Source of the DNA: Staphylotrichum longicolle
Lineage: Eukaryota > Ascomycota > Sordariomycetes > Sordariales > Chaetomiaceae
Direction of reading: 5' to 3'
Length of the DNA: 64,000 bases
Assembly (NCBI GenBank): GCA_019096155.1
Contig: JAHCVI010000003.1
Span: forward strand, 2,790,001 to 2,854,000
Shown: piece after piece, positions 33,903 through 44,368 of the stretch
Layout of the letters: each line of letters opens with the position of its first letter
How positions within the stretch are numbered: position 1 is the stretch's first letter
Notes under the pieces: model-generated
What the model was told of the DNA's origin: nothing
Seen by the model: only the letters and a program-made list of their open reading frames with translations
Databases searched by the model: none
Position numbers and translations under genes: made by a program

Positions 33903-34577
33903 TCAGTCATCTCTCTCCAGAAACCCCGGGTCACTCCTCACGCGCCCCTCAAACTTGCGCCACCACTCCTCGAACGCCTTGAGCGGCACCACCTCGACCT
34001 GCCCGGCCGTCCCGCTGAACCCAGACAGGAAATTGAACGCGTTCTTGATGATCCGCTGCGCCAGCACCAGCGTGCTCGGCTGCTGCCCTTGCCCTTGCCC
34101 AGAACCGGAGGAAGCAGAAGCCGGTACCAACGCTGTACTGGAGGCAGAGGAAGAGGGAGAGGAGGAAGGCAGCTGCGCGATCTGCGCCGCCACCGCGTCG
34201 GCCGGCTCGACCGACACCCCGATCACCACGTTCCCCTGCGCCCCTGCTCCTGCCCCGCCGGCGGCGCTCCCGAAACCGGAACTGGGGCTGGGGCTGAGCT
34301 TGAAGATGGCGCTCTCCTTGCCCGGGCCGATGCCGCCGAGGAACCGGGAGTTGGGCTCGGTCTGGGCGGGCGAGGTGGGCGGCGTCAGCAGGTAGATGGC
34401 TGCGGCGGTGGCGGGGGCAGGGTGACGCCGGGCAGCAGGAAGACGACGATGTGCGAGAAGGGCTTGGAGCCCGGCGCCGAGGGGGGGGGCGTAGAGAAGG
34501 TGGTGGGCGAGGGGTCTGGGTGGGGTGATCAGCATGGGTTGCCCGGCGGGGACGAGGCCGAAGAGGGGTTGCGACAT
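33903..34577 (-). CDS. OPI10: Hikeshi/OPI10 homologue, with a compensating pair of frame slips
   Basis: Open frame of 225 codons from MSQPLFGLVPAGQP to the stop at 33903-33905. The N-terminus and everything from AAAIYLLTPPTSPAQ onward match the Hikeshi-like (DUF775) family; the C-terminus has the characteristic KAFEEWWRKFEGRV. Between them the annotated frame reads an atypical stretch (HHLLYAPPLGAGLQ...), while the next frame over the same bases reads KPFSHIVVFLLPGVTLPP, the family core. This implies one extra base near 34511-34514 and one missing base near 34413-34417, both G runs on the plus strand. Hikeshi carries Hsp70 into the nucleus under heat stress; yeast OPI10 mutants over-produce inositol. 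Single exon as drawn. Confidence 0.82.
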   Translation of the reverse strand: MSQPLFGLVPAGQPMLITPPRPLAHHLLYAPPLGAGLQALLAHRRLPAARRHPAPATAAAIYLLTPPTSPAQTEPNSRFLGGIGPGKESAIFKLSPSPSSGFGSAAGGAGAGAQGNVVIGVSVEPADAVAAQIAQLPSSSPSSSASSTALVPASASSGSGQGQGQQPSTLVLAQRIIKNAFNFLSGFSGTAGQVEVVPLKAFEEWWRKFEGRVRSDPGFLERDD

Positions 34578-35788
34578 TGTGGGTTTGTTTTCTTTGTTGG
34601 TTTGGTGGTGGTGGTGATGGTGGGGAGTTCGGCGTGAATCGTGGTGGTGTAAGTGGGTGAGGCTGTTGGAGGTGCCGTCGGATGAGAGGTGAGCGTCAGG
34701 GTTTGGTGTGCTGGTATGATCCTACTGTCTCGCTAATGCGGTGAGATTTGGGTTGTTTGGTGTAATGGGTGGCCTGTGGCTCGAGATTGGATCGATCCGT
34801 CTAGCTGGTGCTGCAGCTGCGATCCCGGGGTCAATGGTTTCGGAACGCCGCTCGATCTGTGGATGCAGCTCAGACCAAAGTCCAAGTCCCAGAGTCGATG
34901 ACGAGACGCTGACGGCGTGGAGATTTGAAACCGTCGTCCAATCTACACGTGCAATGTACTCCGTCTAGAAGTTCTTGCTTTTCCTAGGCTCAGGCCGTAT
35001 AACCCTGTACTTGTAGTTGATGGTGTTGAGGATGTCCGGCCCGAGAGGCTCACACAATGAAGTGGTCCAACCTCCGAAGAGCTGGTCCTGAAAGGTGTGT
35101 GTAAGGCGGGACTCGGGAGTGACACAGTTCTGTGGAAAACAATGGGATTAATGTTCGAGACCGACAAAGATCGACTTTCACAATGGGTTTGTATCATGTT
35201 CTAGGTTGTTGAACTTCAGGTATTGTCGCAAGTCTCACGCCCCAGTTCCGAGCTTCTCGCCGTGCAGAATAGAAGCTCCCATGAGGTTCCAGACTCATCC
35301 ACCGATGCCAAGACGTCAACGGCAGCATTACGGGCACACCTTGGACCCTGGTGGGGCAGAATTTCCACTTGCTAACAGCAAATGGCACAAGCAAGCAATT
35401 CGACCAAGTATCCTCATGCACCCTCTCCCTTCAAGGTCGCCGTCAGACTCATCGTCTCACTCTGTTGAGCTTCCCAAAATGGCAAAATTGTCCTCCGCAT
35501 CGTCAGTCGAGGAGAGTTGACGGGAAGAAGCATGTGAGAGATAGCCATCTGTCTTCGTTCCCATGGCAAGTTAGGTTTCGTTCTGAAAGTGGAGAGGGGA
35601 TTTTGGGCAACTCTCGACCTATCGAGGGGGGATATCGAGTCCATGTCCTCTCACACCCTCTCCTTCACGATCGATCCTTCATCTTGTCTTGTCTGTCGTG
35701 ACCAACCTGCATATCCGCAATCTGCAGTCATATCCAGATCTCCAGCGTCACTCAGAGTAGTCAATTGCTTCTGCGGACTCAACCAGCC
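34578..35788. other. Divergent intergenic region, no gene seen
   Basis: About 1.2 kb between the OPI10 and Nudix gene starts, facing away from each other. Both promoters should lie here. No supported ORF or RNA. Confidence 0.5.
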
Positions 35789-36961
35789 ATGGCGACTCAG
35801 TTGACAAGCATCGACCTCGTGAACAAATGCGATGGGTAAGGACCCCAGGTGTCACCTCTTTTCGTTCCTTCTCGACCCTTCCTGCAAGCCCTGCCCCTTG
35901 ATATGCAGCCGATGTCATGGAAGACGCAATTACAGACGAACATGACGCTCGCTTACCTCGCGACTAGATTTCCCGACGCCAACCGGGAACCTGAGCGCTA
36001 CTCGACCGAGATGAACAAGCTCTACACCCTGATCTGGAAGGATGAGAAAGGCCCGTTCCCCATTGGCTATGTGTTGCTGTCCGTCCTCGAGGCGTTGAGG
36101 AACACCCCCGAAAGCATCAGGGGCCGCATGGACGTCGACGACGAGGCCAGGACCGTCTTGCTGTTCCAGGAGCCGACCACCCAGGAGGAACGCACCAAGC
36201 ATGTCGCCAGGTTGACCGCTTACTGGCGCGAGAACCAGGCTTTCCGCCTCCTCAAGGGCTGGCGCAACGAGCTGTGGCCCGTCTACGGACGCAACGGCGA
36301 GTTGCTGTACAGCATTGAGCGGGTCGCCATGGGCCTGTTCGGCAACGTGCGCTTTGGTGTGCACATGTCGGCGTTTCTCCGCCGCAGCGATGGCGACAGT
36401 CGCTATGACCTGCGGATCTGGGTTCCTAAGCGGGCTCACAACAAGTCGACATACCCCAGCATGTTGGACAACACGGTGGCCGGGGGTATGATGACCAACG
36501 AGGACCCGTTTGAGTGCATCGTCCGCGAGGCTGCGGAGGAAGCGTCACTGCCAGAAGAATACATGCGGAAGCACGCCAAGGAGACGGGCACCGTCACGTA
36601 CATCTACATCACCGACGAGCGCGCTGGCGGTGAGCCTGGCTGGATCTATCCCGAGTGCCAGTGGGTCTATGACCTTGAACTGCCCGCCGACGGAAGCATC
36701 ACCCCACGCCCCAATGATGGGGAGGTTGACAGCTTCAGGCTGTGCACGGTGGAGGAGATCCAGGAACAAATGGTCCAAGGGCTGTGGAAGCCAAACTGCG
36801 CCATGGTCATGCTCGATTTCCTCGTCCGCCACGGGATACTGACTCCCGAGAACGAACCTTACTACGACGAGATTCTCACCAGGAGGCGCCGCTTCATCCC
36901 TTTCCCCGGCCCGCATTGGCCGCAGTGGCAGCATGCCTCGCCCTCAGAAGGGAGGTCTTGA
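35789..36961 (+). CDS. Nudix hydrolase, YJR142W/DUF4743 type
   Basis: Exons 35789-35835 and 35968-36961 (intron 132 nt, GTAAGG...ACTAG), 346 residues. Splicing joins NKCDG to FPDANREPERY, the expected N-terminal family pattern. The N-terminal half is the DUF4743 region (LWKD-like LIWKDEKGPFPIGYVLL). The Nudix box lies near residue 220: GGMMTNEDPFECIVREAAEE, with the REAAEE core intact; the usual Gly after it is Ser, as in other members of this subgroup. Relatives include yeast YJR142W and plant Nudt20/24, linked to clean-up of damaged thiamine diphosphate forms; substrate here is inferred only from family. Confidence 0.88.
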
Positions 36962-37167
36962 AGAGAGAGGAAGAGAGGAGAGGAGACAGCGAGCGGCGCA
37001 AATACAGGCCTGCCTTTTTGGGTATCGTTTTGGTCGACTCGCCGAGCTTTCCCTGAAACATGTGGTTGCCATTTCCTGAACGCCAGATTCCCCATTAGAC
37101 TCGAGCATATGATGCCGCAAGCCATCTATATCCTCCATATTCCATAGCACATAAATCATGAGAGCCA

Positions 37168-37695
37168 TCACCTCTTGCGGGCGAGCAGGTAGACGTAGTC
37201 CACGCGCAGCGGCGTGAGCTTCTTGTACGGCCCCTCGAGCGACATCAGCAACCCACCAAACGAGATGTACGCCTTGCTGTTTTCCCACAATGTCAGCAAT
37301 CCTTTCTTCCCAGTCTAGCCAGGCAGCGTGCCCCAAATCAGCACTCACATCGTCTTCCCGTCCTCGGCATCCTCAAACTTGTAGATCTTGCCGTAGCAGA
37401 CATAGTCAAAGATGTCGGCCAGCGTGGCGTCGCTGGCGCCGGCCTTGGCGACGTCGCGCCACCCGCGCTCGTCGTCCTTGCTGCCGTCGTAGTGCAGCGA
37501 CGTCGCCAGCGCCACGTGCAGCTCGTCGTCGATCTTGCAGGGGAAGAGCTCCTTGTTCACGTCCAGGCTCATGCTGATGCTCTTGTCGTCCGAGTGGCAG
37601 TAAATGCGATCCACACGGTCGTACTTGGGGTCGCTCAGCCGCTCGACCCGGAAGTGCTCCTCGAAGAGCTGCGCGTCGGACGCGATGCCGGACAT
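37168..37695 (-). CDS. RPB8: RNA polymerase I/II/III common subunit Rpb8
   Basis: Exons 37349-37695 and 37168-37276 (intron 72 nt), 151 residues, close to the usual family length. Start MSGIASDAQLFEEHF; the frame is open further upstream but that sequence is non-conserved. Typical Rpb8 OB-fold strands are visible: RVERLSDPKYDRVDRIYCHS, DVNKELFPCKIDDEL, then the exon junction YKFEDAEDGKTI-KAYISFGGLLM and the C-terminal LTPLRVDYVYLLARKR. Shared subunit (RPABC3) of all three nuclear RNA polymerases. Divergent from ELP4 with 331 bp between start codons, so the two probably share a promoter region. Confidence 0.95.
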
Positions 37696-38026
37696 TTTTG
37701 CGGTTTCTGGGAGGGGTAGAGTCGGTGTCGAGGAGGAAATGGGGAGGTGTGAGGTCAGTCTAAGGCGCGGTAGACTGCTACACAAGAAGACGACAGGAGG
37801 CGGGCGGGGTGTTGTTGATGGTGACGGCGGTGCTGCTGCTGGAGTTGACAAAAAATTCCGGAAACGTCCAGCAGCCGACCGGACTGAGAGCTTGACAGGG
37901 GCCGGGGTTGCAGTCTGCGGCAGGCAGGGCGCTTAGTGGGGCATTTCGATAAGGGAGCTTTTTGGCCTTATCAAGCCCCTCCAACCCCTCCAAAAAGTTG
38001 CGGCCAGCAACGCTCAGCACCTCGAC
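37696..38026. promoter_or_regulatory. Short divergent promoter region, RPB8 / ELP4
   Basis: 331 bp separates the two start codons on opposite strands. No canonical TATA box stands out. The region is inferred to serve both genes from position only. Confidence 0.5.
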
Positions 38027-39232
38027 ATGTCATTTGTGAAGAGGAACACGGTGCTCTCGGCAAGGCCAGGGCGGCCGCTTGCCCAGCCGGCCCTGACCCC
38101 AGAGAAGCAGCCACTCGCACCAGGAATCCGACCGTCGCCTCTGGATGGCAGGCCCACCACATCGACAGGCACGTCATCGCTCGACCAGCTCCTCGCAGGA
38201 CACGCCGGGCTGCCACTGGGCACCTGCCTGTTGATCGAGGAACAAGGCACCACCGACTTCTCCGGCATCCTCCTTCGATACTACGCCGCCGAGGGTCTTG
38301 TCCAAGGCCACCAGGTCCATCTGGTCGGCTATCCACCGGAATGGCGACATCAACTCCCGGGCGTGGCTGCGCCCGAGAGCAAAGCCAAGACAGCCCAGCA
38401 ACCGCCGCCGCCAGAAGAGAAGATGAAGATTGCTTGGAGATATGAGGCATTGGGGAATACAGCGACACCGGGATCCGCCCCAACAAGAGGAGATGCCAGC
38501 CAGGGCACCTTCTGCCACTCCTTCGACCTGACCAAGCGCCTCTCGCCGACCTCGTGCAAAGGCACCCTCCACTCGACACCCAGCACCTGCCCACCGACAT
38601 TTGACCAACCACCCCCGACCTCCACCACCCCCTTCAAGGCCATCATCCAACACCTCCAAACCAAGCTTTCCACCTCTCCATCAAACACCATTCACCGCGT
38701 CGTCATCCCCAGCCTCCTCCTCCCCACCCTCTACCATCCACACTGCGCCCACCCCTCCGAGGCGCTCCAATTCCTCCACGCGCTCCGCGCCCTCCTCCGC
38801 CAGTACCCCGCCCAGCTCACCGCCCTCCTCACCCTCCCGACCTCCCTCTACCCGCGCACCTCGGGTCTCGTCCGCTGGATGGAGCTGCTCTGCGACGGCG
38901 TGCTCGAGCTGATCCCCCTGCCCGCCAACCCGGGCGCGCCGCCGCCTCCGAAGCCTTCCTCGTCTTCGTCTTCTGGGCCGGGTGGCGCCGGCGGCGGCGC
39001 GGAGAAGAGCGACCAGGTGCAGGGGCTACTGAGGGTGCACACCCTGCCGGTGTATCACGAGAAGGGCGGGGGTGGGGCGGGGGCGAGCTCATTCAGGGAG
39101 ACGCTGGGGTTTAGTCTGAGCGCGTCGAGGGGGTTGGTGATTCGGCCGTATAGTTTGCCGCCGTTAGAGGAGGAGGATGGGGGCGAGAGGGAGAAGGGAG
39201 GGGGCGGGGGGAAGGAGGGGATTGAATTTTGA
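38027..39232 (+). CDS. ELP4: Elongator complex subunit Elp4
   Basis: Intronless, 401 residues, start MSFVKRNTVLSARPGRP. PAXNEB/ELP4 family features: GIRPSPLDGRPTTSTGTSSL near residues 33-52, GLPLGTCLLIEEQGTTDFSG (RecA-like strand without a Walker A), CHSFDLTKRL, RVVIPSLLLPTLY, and the C-terminal SFRETLGFSLSASRGLVIRP. Elp4 forms a hexameric ring with Elp5 and Elp6 that binds tRNA within Elongator, needed for wobble-uridine modification. The tRNA-Gln(UUG) gene at 53.1 kb encodes a tRNA of the class this complex modifies. C-terminus is Glu/Gly-rich. Frame intact. Confidence 0.93.
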   Translation: MSFVKRNTVLSARPGRPLAQPALTPEKQPLAPGIRPSPLDGRPTTSTGTSSLDQLLAGHAGLPLGTCLLIEEQGTTDFSGILLRYYAAEGLVQGHQVHLVGYPPEWRHQLPGVAAPESKAKTAQQPPPPEEKMKIAWRYEALGNTATPGSAPTRGDASQGTFCHSFDLTKRLSPTSCKGTLHSTPSTCPPTFDQPPPTSTTPFKAIIQHLQTKLSTSPSNTIHRVVIPSLLLPTLYHPHCAHPSEALQFLHALRALLRQYPAQLTALLTLPTSLYPRTSGLVRWMELLCDGVLELIPLPANPGAPPPPKPSSSSSSGPGGAGGGAEKSDQVQGLLRVHTLPVYHEKGGGGAGASSFRETLGFSLSASRGLVIRPYSLPPLEEEDGGEREKGGGGGKEGIEF

Positions 39233-39908
39233 TAAATTCGGAGCGTCACTAGGGAAGAGATAAATATTACCGGCCGTGGGATGCTATCTCAACTCACGAG
39301 CATGAGGTGTGTCAGGATCATGAGATCTAAATCACATGGCTTCTAAGCTTGGAGAAAGAGAAGCCCCTCCTGCAGTATGAAGCTGTCGATTGGGTCTAGC
39401 AGTATAATACTTAAAGGGCCCCAAAGCGGCGCCTTTTTATTATTGCTTGCTCGTCCTGGACCTGGTGTCATGGAATCCGCAATGTGCAGGTGATTTTAAC
39501 GTTGAACATCCAGTGTAATATGTCGGGAAATTACAGTACCATGCCGTATCGTACTAACGAGCCCCACTTCGGTGATGGAGCTCGACGGATTTGAGCTTCT
39601 GCATAAATTTTCGAACCTCGAAAAAATCTCCCACTCTTCCTCCCTTTTCTTCGTTGATGCTGCTTAACGCAGCAGCTTCCGCAAGCAAGGTCAGTCGCAT
39701 TCCTTCTTTGCCATTTCAATGCATACTCGAAGGACTACATGATTATACTCTTCGTATTCCAATCTGTCAATCCACTGATCTCTGTGATGACCACATACGT
39801 GTTCAAGGCTTATGATGCTTGTTCTTGTTTTTTTCCTCTTGGAGCACCTGCACATCTGTGTTTTGAATTGCTTCTAACCGAGGTACAGATTCCAGACAAT
39901 TTTGAGTT
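39233..39908. other. Intergenic, no gene seen
   Basis: About 680 bp between ELP4 and SEN34, both plus strand; AT-richer than neighbours. Likely 3' UTR of ELP4 and promoter of SEN34. Confidence 0.5.
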
Positions 39909-40802
39909 ATGGCGGCAGAAACATCGGCAGCGGCAGAAAGGCAGGTCCGGATCTCGCGCGTTGCAGGCCGGTACCTCGTCTTCGACATTGACGATGTCGT
40001 CTACATCCGCCGGCACCACGGCATCTGTGCCGTGCTGACGGGCACCATGCCGCAGAACCCGACGCAGAACCTCTTCCTCAGCCTGCCCGTCGAGCTCCGC
40101 GCCGAAGAGGCCAAGCTGCTGGTCGACAAGGGCGTCGGGCACATCGCCGACGAGCAGACGGACCACCTGTCCCAGCTCGGCACCATGGACGAGTCCACGC
40201 GCAGGGCGTACCTGCAGCACCTCAGACAGCAGCGCAGGAACGCGCAGCAGGTCTTTGAAGAGGAAAAAGCAAAGGTACAGGCCAAGCACCTGGACAAGCG
40301 CAAGGCAAAACCCAAAGCTGCAGCCGCCGAGCGGCCCGCCGCCGTAACAGACTCAGCCGACTCTCTCTTTTCTACCCCCTCTCCCAGCACCACCCCCGGC
40401 CCCTCAAAACAGGAAAAAGAAGCCCCCCTCCCCGGCGTAACCCCCACAACCAGCACCTCCCTCCTCTCCCCTTCCCCATCCACCAGTCTCTCCATGCCCA
40501 CCCCGGCCTCGTACGCGCTGTACAGGTACCTCAACGCGCGGGGCTACTACACGACGCCCGGCCTGCGCTTCGGCGGCGACTACAGCGTGTACCCGGGTGA
40601 CCCATTCCGGTACCACGCGCACTACCTGGCCAACGGGTACGGGTGGGACGAGCCGGTGGCGATGTTGGACCTGGTGACGAGCGGGAGGCTGGGAACGGCC
40701 GTCAAGAAGGGGTTCCTGTTTGGAGCGGAGAAGCCGAAGCCGCGGGAGGAAGGGGGGGAGGGGGAGGTGAGGGTGTTTTGTATTGAGTGGGCGGGGATGT
40801 GA
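39909..40802 (+). CDS. SEN34: tRNA-splicing endonuclease catalytic subunit Sen34
   Basis: Intronless, 297 residues from ATG at 39909 (MAAETSAAAERQVRISR). N-terminal domain: VFDIDDVVYIRRHHGICAVLTG. A charged, Pro/Ser-rich linker follows (about 120-185). The C-terminal endonuclease fold holds the catalytic triad: Tyr in GGDYSVYPGDPFRYHAHYL, His in RYHAHY, and Lys in TAVKKGFLFG. Sen34 cleaves the 3' splice site of pre-tRNA introns as part of the Sen2-Sen34-Sen15-Sen54 tetramer. An intron-containing tRNA-Gln, a substrate for it, is encoded in the same window. All catalytic residues are present, so this should be active. Confidence 0.95.
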   Translation: MAAETSAAAERQVRISRVAGRYLVFDIDDVVYIRRHHGICAVLTGTMPQNPTQNLFLSLPVELRAEEAKLLVDKGVGHIADEQTDHLSQLGTMDESTRRAYLQHLRQQRRNAQQVFEEEKAKVQAKHLDKRKAKPKAAAAERPAAVTDSADSLFSTPSPSTTPGPSKQEKEAPLPGVTPTTSTSLLSPSPSTSLSMPTPASYALYRYLNARGYYTTPGLRFGGDYSVYPGDPFRYHAHYLANGYGWDEPVAMLDLVTSGRLGTAVKKGFLFGAEKPKPREEGGEGEVRVFCIEWAGM

Positions 40803-41212
40803 ACGAAGAGAGTGTGATGTGGGAGATAGGATATGATACCCCTGTTTTGCTGTTTACCTATTTTGGTGTTGCTTCGCTGGATTTGTGTTGCGGAACAGTG
40901 ACCTTACTATGTCAGTCCAAGACCAAGATTCTTCCATGGTGTTTCTCCAGCCCAAGTATATTGCCATCATGGTGATTGGTATTACGTCCTCACCCTCCTC
41001 ATGTTGAACACAAAGAACCACCCCCCAATAAACTCAGCCTCACTCCAGAAAATGCTCCCCGTCCGACTCATCCACGTCATGTATGCCACAATGCCATTAA
41101 GATAAACTACAGAAAACACATACAACATCCCGTGGGAACCCATCCATCCCCCTAAGGAAGCCAAACCGTACCACCCGCTCTGTCTCTGTCCTGCATCTCT
41201 TGTGAAGACGAT
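40803..41212. other. Convergent intergenic region, no gene seen
   Basis: About 410 bp between the 3' ends of SEN34 and the RING-ligase gene. No gene recognised. Confidence 0.5.
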
Positions 41213-44200
41213 TCACGGCACATAAATCCGACTAAAGCTAATCACCTCCCTCCGACAGCACACGCACTTGTCAAAGTTGTTCATGGCCAGCGACACGCGG
41301 CAGTCGTCGCACAGGCTCAGGCAGCGGCACGGCCAGACGATGATGGTGCGCGGCGCGCTCTGGCACACGACGCACTGCGGGCCGTCCGGGCCGAGGCCCG
41401 CCGCGCCCGTCGCCCAGGACGAGTTCGCCTCGCCGCCGCCGCCGCCGCCACCACTTCCCACTCCTGTTGTTGATGGGGAGGAGGAAGAGGAGGGATGTGG
41501 TGGTGTGGAGGAAGAGGGGGAGGATGTGGCTGCGCGGCGGGAGAGGAGCAGCTGCTCGAGCACGCGCGCTTCCTCGTCGGGCGTCATCTTTTCTGGAGGG
41601 GAGGCCGGGCCGGAGTTGGGGTGGTGCCGGGCGTGGTGGTGGTGGTGGAGCGCCTGCTTGTTGGTGAGGAGAACCTGGGCGCGCTGGCGCTGGAGCTGTT
41701 GGCGGAAGCGGGAGCGGGTCATGATGCCGTCGCTGGTGAGGTGGGCGGCGAGGGAGAGGGCTTCGTCGCGGTCTTCGGGGCTCTGCGGGTGGAGGAGGCG
41801 AGCCAAGTCGGCGGCTGCGATTGGGGTGTCGAGGAGCGGGGTGGACTCGCGGGAGGCGCGGGCTGAGGCGACGGCTGAGGCGAAAGAGAGGGGGCCGGGG
41901 TTGAGCTGGGTTGGTGTGCGCTGGCCGTCGTCTAGGGAGGCTCCGTCATCGTGGTCGGATTCCCAGTCGAGTTCGCTCGCGGTCTCGGTTGTGGAGATCA
42001 CGCTGGTGGTGTCGTCGAGGTCTGGATCCTCGACTCCCGTGTCAGGGTCTTGAGCTGTGGGCGGAGCGTAGTCGCCGCTCGAGTCGCTGCTTCCCCACCA
42101 GCCACCCCTGAGGAAATAGCTGTAGAGTTTAGAGTCTACTTCCCCTTCATCGAGGGGCCTGCTCGAGCCAGCGTCGCCTTCGCTGGTGTTCTCGCCCATT
42201 CGGCGGCGAAGTTCGGCTTCCACGTCAACCTGGTCGACCCTGGGAATGGCGATGAAGACGCTCCCTTCGCCAGGCGACAGAACGTCTACATTGAACCCGC
42301 GGGCGCCGCGCCTAGACTTCTTTTTGGATGACGAATCGTTCTTGGGCCTCTGCGACAAGCCTCGAAGCCACCGAGGTGGCGTACGCAGGCCGAAGAGGGC
42401 CATGGTCCGGATCGTGAACAATGCCCATATAACGAGCACCAGCTTGAGAATATGCAGCATGTACTCAAAGGCAATGAGCCACCTAGAGCTCCGTTCGGCT
42501 GCGCCCACGCCATCCCGAACCCTCCTGCCAGAGGTGTTGCTCTTGGGTATCTTCTGGGCTGCCTTCTCTCGCGCGTAGCCGCTAGTGGCATGCGCCTGGT
42601 CGTCCTTGACTGGCACAAGACCGATTGTGCCCACCGAGTCAAATCGGGAACCAGGAATGCCGCCGCCAATCCACTGCATCCTAAGCTCCTCCAGTTCGCG
42701 CAGCCTCTCATCCTCCAGCCATGTGTACCTCTTCAGGTTCACTTGATGGTCCTCATTAAGGTAGACGGCCTCGCTTGCCATGGTGATGGCACCAAAGCCG
42801 GCGCGAAGGAGGGCGGTGTAGAAATCCATGTCCATGCGAATACGGATGTCGGACAGTGACACGTTTGCCTGCATGTTGCCATGAGCACGCACGAGTCGTT
42901 GACGGAGAGAGAGCCGTTCGGCATTGGCGTCTCCTTCGGGCGCGGCCAGCGCTGAAAGCGCGAGAGCTGCGGTGTAGACGACCCCACAGGCGTAAATGCC
43001 ACACAAGATCAGTATGTGTGGGATGAAGCCGATGATGCAGACGGTCGGGAACCTCAGCAATCCTTGGGCCGAAGGGTCGTCGACCGAAAAGTTGACGGCA
43101 CTCCAGACGATGCTCGCCATGAAGCAAAGCCCCCAGAACCCCGTGCTCACGAGGCGGAATTTGGATTGCAGGTTGAAGACGCCGAGAACGTGGCTGGTGA
43201 CATGGCTCATGGCAGAGAAGAAGGCGACAAGGAGAACCTCAGGGGGCGTGTTGACTCGCTTCAAGATCATGGACCTAGTTAGCGCAATTTTGGACCCGAG
43301 AGCCGCCTGTGAGGTAGCGGTTCCATTGGTGAAAAGACCCCATCCAAGCTGGTTGCTGATGGCAGCATCCGCCTCGGCGAATGCGAGAGAATGCTCGAAG
43401 AGTGTCATGCCCGTCTCGGCAGCTATCGGGCGACCCTGTACTGCGCACGAGAGCACTTCGACAAACTGGCTCATACACAAGGTGCCAAAAAGTGGCCAAA
43501 GACGAGATAGAGAACCAGCCAGTTCCGTTTGCTCATGGTCATCCCTTGGAACCATGCCCACGGAGCGGCAAGACTCCTCATCAGTCGCACCGAAAAGCAG
43601 GGACGAGCTCAGTTTGTTGAGAAATGGGGTCGGCTGAGCAAACATCAGATCAGAGCTCTTGCTGGCATTCCCCCAGCGCAGCTCGGAAAAGTCGGGTGAG
43701 GTCTGGCACTGGATAGACTGCAGAAGCCATCGCGCCTGGAGGAGGAGAAGGAGGATGGGAGCGGCTCGCAGGAGGAGCCGGACGGGCCATCGAAGCCGGA
43801 GTCTCCTGCGGGTGGCAGCAAAAATGTGGGTGCGGTTGAAGACGACGGCCATGGCGATGCAGCACAATGCCCATTTGCTCGTGGCATAGCTGAAGACGCC
43901 CCCTAGACCCTTGGCACCTTCCATTGAGAAGCGTGAGACAAATGCGTTCGGGTTCTGGGCCACAGCGTCGGCGGCAGCGGCAGCGGCAGCGGCCATGGAA
44001 GCCGACGAGGCAGCTGTGGTGGATTCGGTGAGGGTGCCGGCCAGGCCGGCTGCGGCTGCGGCTGCGGCTGCGGCAGTGGCGGAAGAGGAAGAGAAGATGT
44101 CGGCGTTGGCGGGAGCGGGCACGGCTGGCTGGCCAAAGGCGTCGATGGCGTCGGGGACCGAGATGAAAGAGCCAAGCCTGCCGAGCTTCATGGCCATGCG

Positions 44201-44368
44201 AGGACCTGCCCAAACGAGATCCTCGAGCGACGGCACGAGGCGTGTCATGTTGACGGCCAGGCCAAGATGCTGCGCCGTCCACATGGTGAAGTTATGCCAG
44301 GCACTTGCATTGCCGAGGGCCCGAGGGGTGGCGGCGACCACGGCGTCTGGCAGCGATGTCTCGTCCAT
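41213..44368 (-). CDS. Multi-pass membrane RING E3 ligase, Asi1/Asi3 type
   Basis: Intronless, 1051 residues, start MDETSLPDAVVAATPRAL at 44368. Several hydrophobic helices are evident (e.g. WALCCIAMAVVF, VRLLLRAAPILLLLLQARWL, LLRFPTVCIIGFIPHILILC, ILKLVLVIWALFTI). A Ser/Asp-rich cytosolic/nuclear stretch with poly-His (ALHHHHHARHH) and poly-Gly follows, then a C-terminal all-Cys RING-like finger: CVVCQSAPRTIIVWPCRCLS, LCDDCR, KCVCCRREV. This arrangement and the WPCRCLSLCDDCR motif match yeast Asi1/Asi3, the inner-nuclear-membrane ubiquitin ligase (INMAD). It is likely to degrade mislocalised membrane proteins; whether it controls amino-acid sensing as in yeast is not known. Ala-rich low complexity in residues 95-140. 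Confidence 0.85.
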   Translation of the reverse strand: MDETSLPDAVVAATPRALGNASAWHNFTMWTAQHLGLAVNMTRLVPSLEDLVWAGPRMAMKLGRLGSFISVPDAIDAFGQPAVPAPANADIFSSSSATAAAAAAAAAGLAGTLTESTTAASSASMAAAAAAAADAVAQNPNAFVSRFSMEGAKGLGGVFSYATSKWALCCIAMAVVFNRTHIFAATRRRLRLRWPVRLLLRAAPILLLLLQARWLLQSIQCQTSPDFSELRWGNASKSSDLMFAQPTPFLNKLSSSLLFGATDEESCRSVGMVPRDDHEQTELAGSLSRLWPLFGTLCMSQFVEVLSCAVQGRPIAAETGMTLFEHSLAFAEADAAISNQLGWGLFTNGTATSQAALGSKIALTRSMILKRVNTPPEVLLVAFFSAMSHVTSHVLGVFNLQSKFRLVSTGFWGLCFMASIVWSAVNFSVDDPSAQGLLRFPTVCIIGFIPHILILCGIYACGVVYTAALALSALAAPEGDANAERLSLRQRLVRAHGNMQANVSLSDIRIRMDMDFYTALLRAGFGAITMASEAVYLNEDHQVNLKRYTWLEDERLRELEELRMQWIGGGIPGSRFDSVGTIGLVPVKDDQAHATSGYAREKAAQKIPKSNTSGRRVRDGVGAAERSSRWLIAFEYMLHILKLVLVIWALFTIRTMALFGLRTPPRWLRGLSQRPKNDSSSKKKSRRGARGFNVDVLSPGEGSVFIAIPRVDQVDVEAELRRRMGENTSEGDAGSSRPLDEGEVDSKLYSYFLRGGWWGSSDSSGDYAPPTAQDPDTGVEDPDLDDTTSVISTTETASELDWESDHDDGASLDDGQRTPTQLNPGPLSFASAVASARASRESTPLLDTPIAAADLARLLHPQSPEDRDEALSLAAHLTSDGIMTRSRFRQQLQRQRAQVLLTNKQALHHHHHARHHPNSGPASPPEKMTPDEEARVLEQLLLSRRAATSSPSSSTPPHPSSSSSPSTTGVGSGGGGGGGEANSSWATGAAGLGPDGPQCVVCQSAPRTIIVWPCRCLSLCDDCRVSLAMNNFDKCVCCRREVISFSRIYVP

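Noticed and set aside
41268..42053. Long plus-strand ORF opposite the Asi-type gene
   Set aside because: Antisense shadow of a high-GC coding region; the minus-strand frame is longer and has a RING domain.
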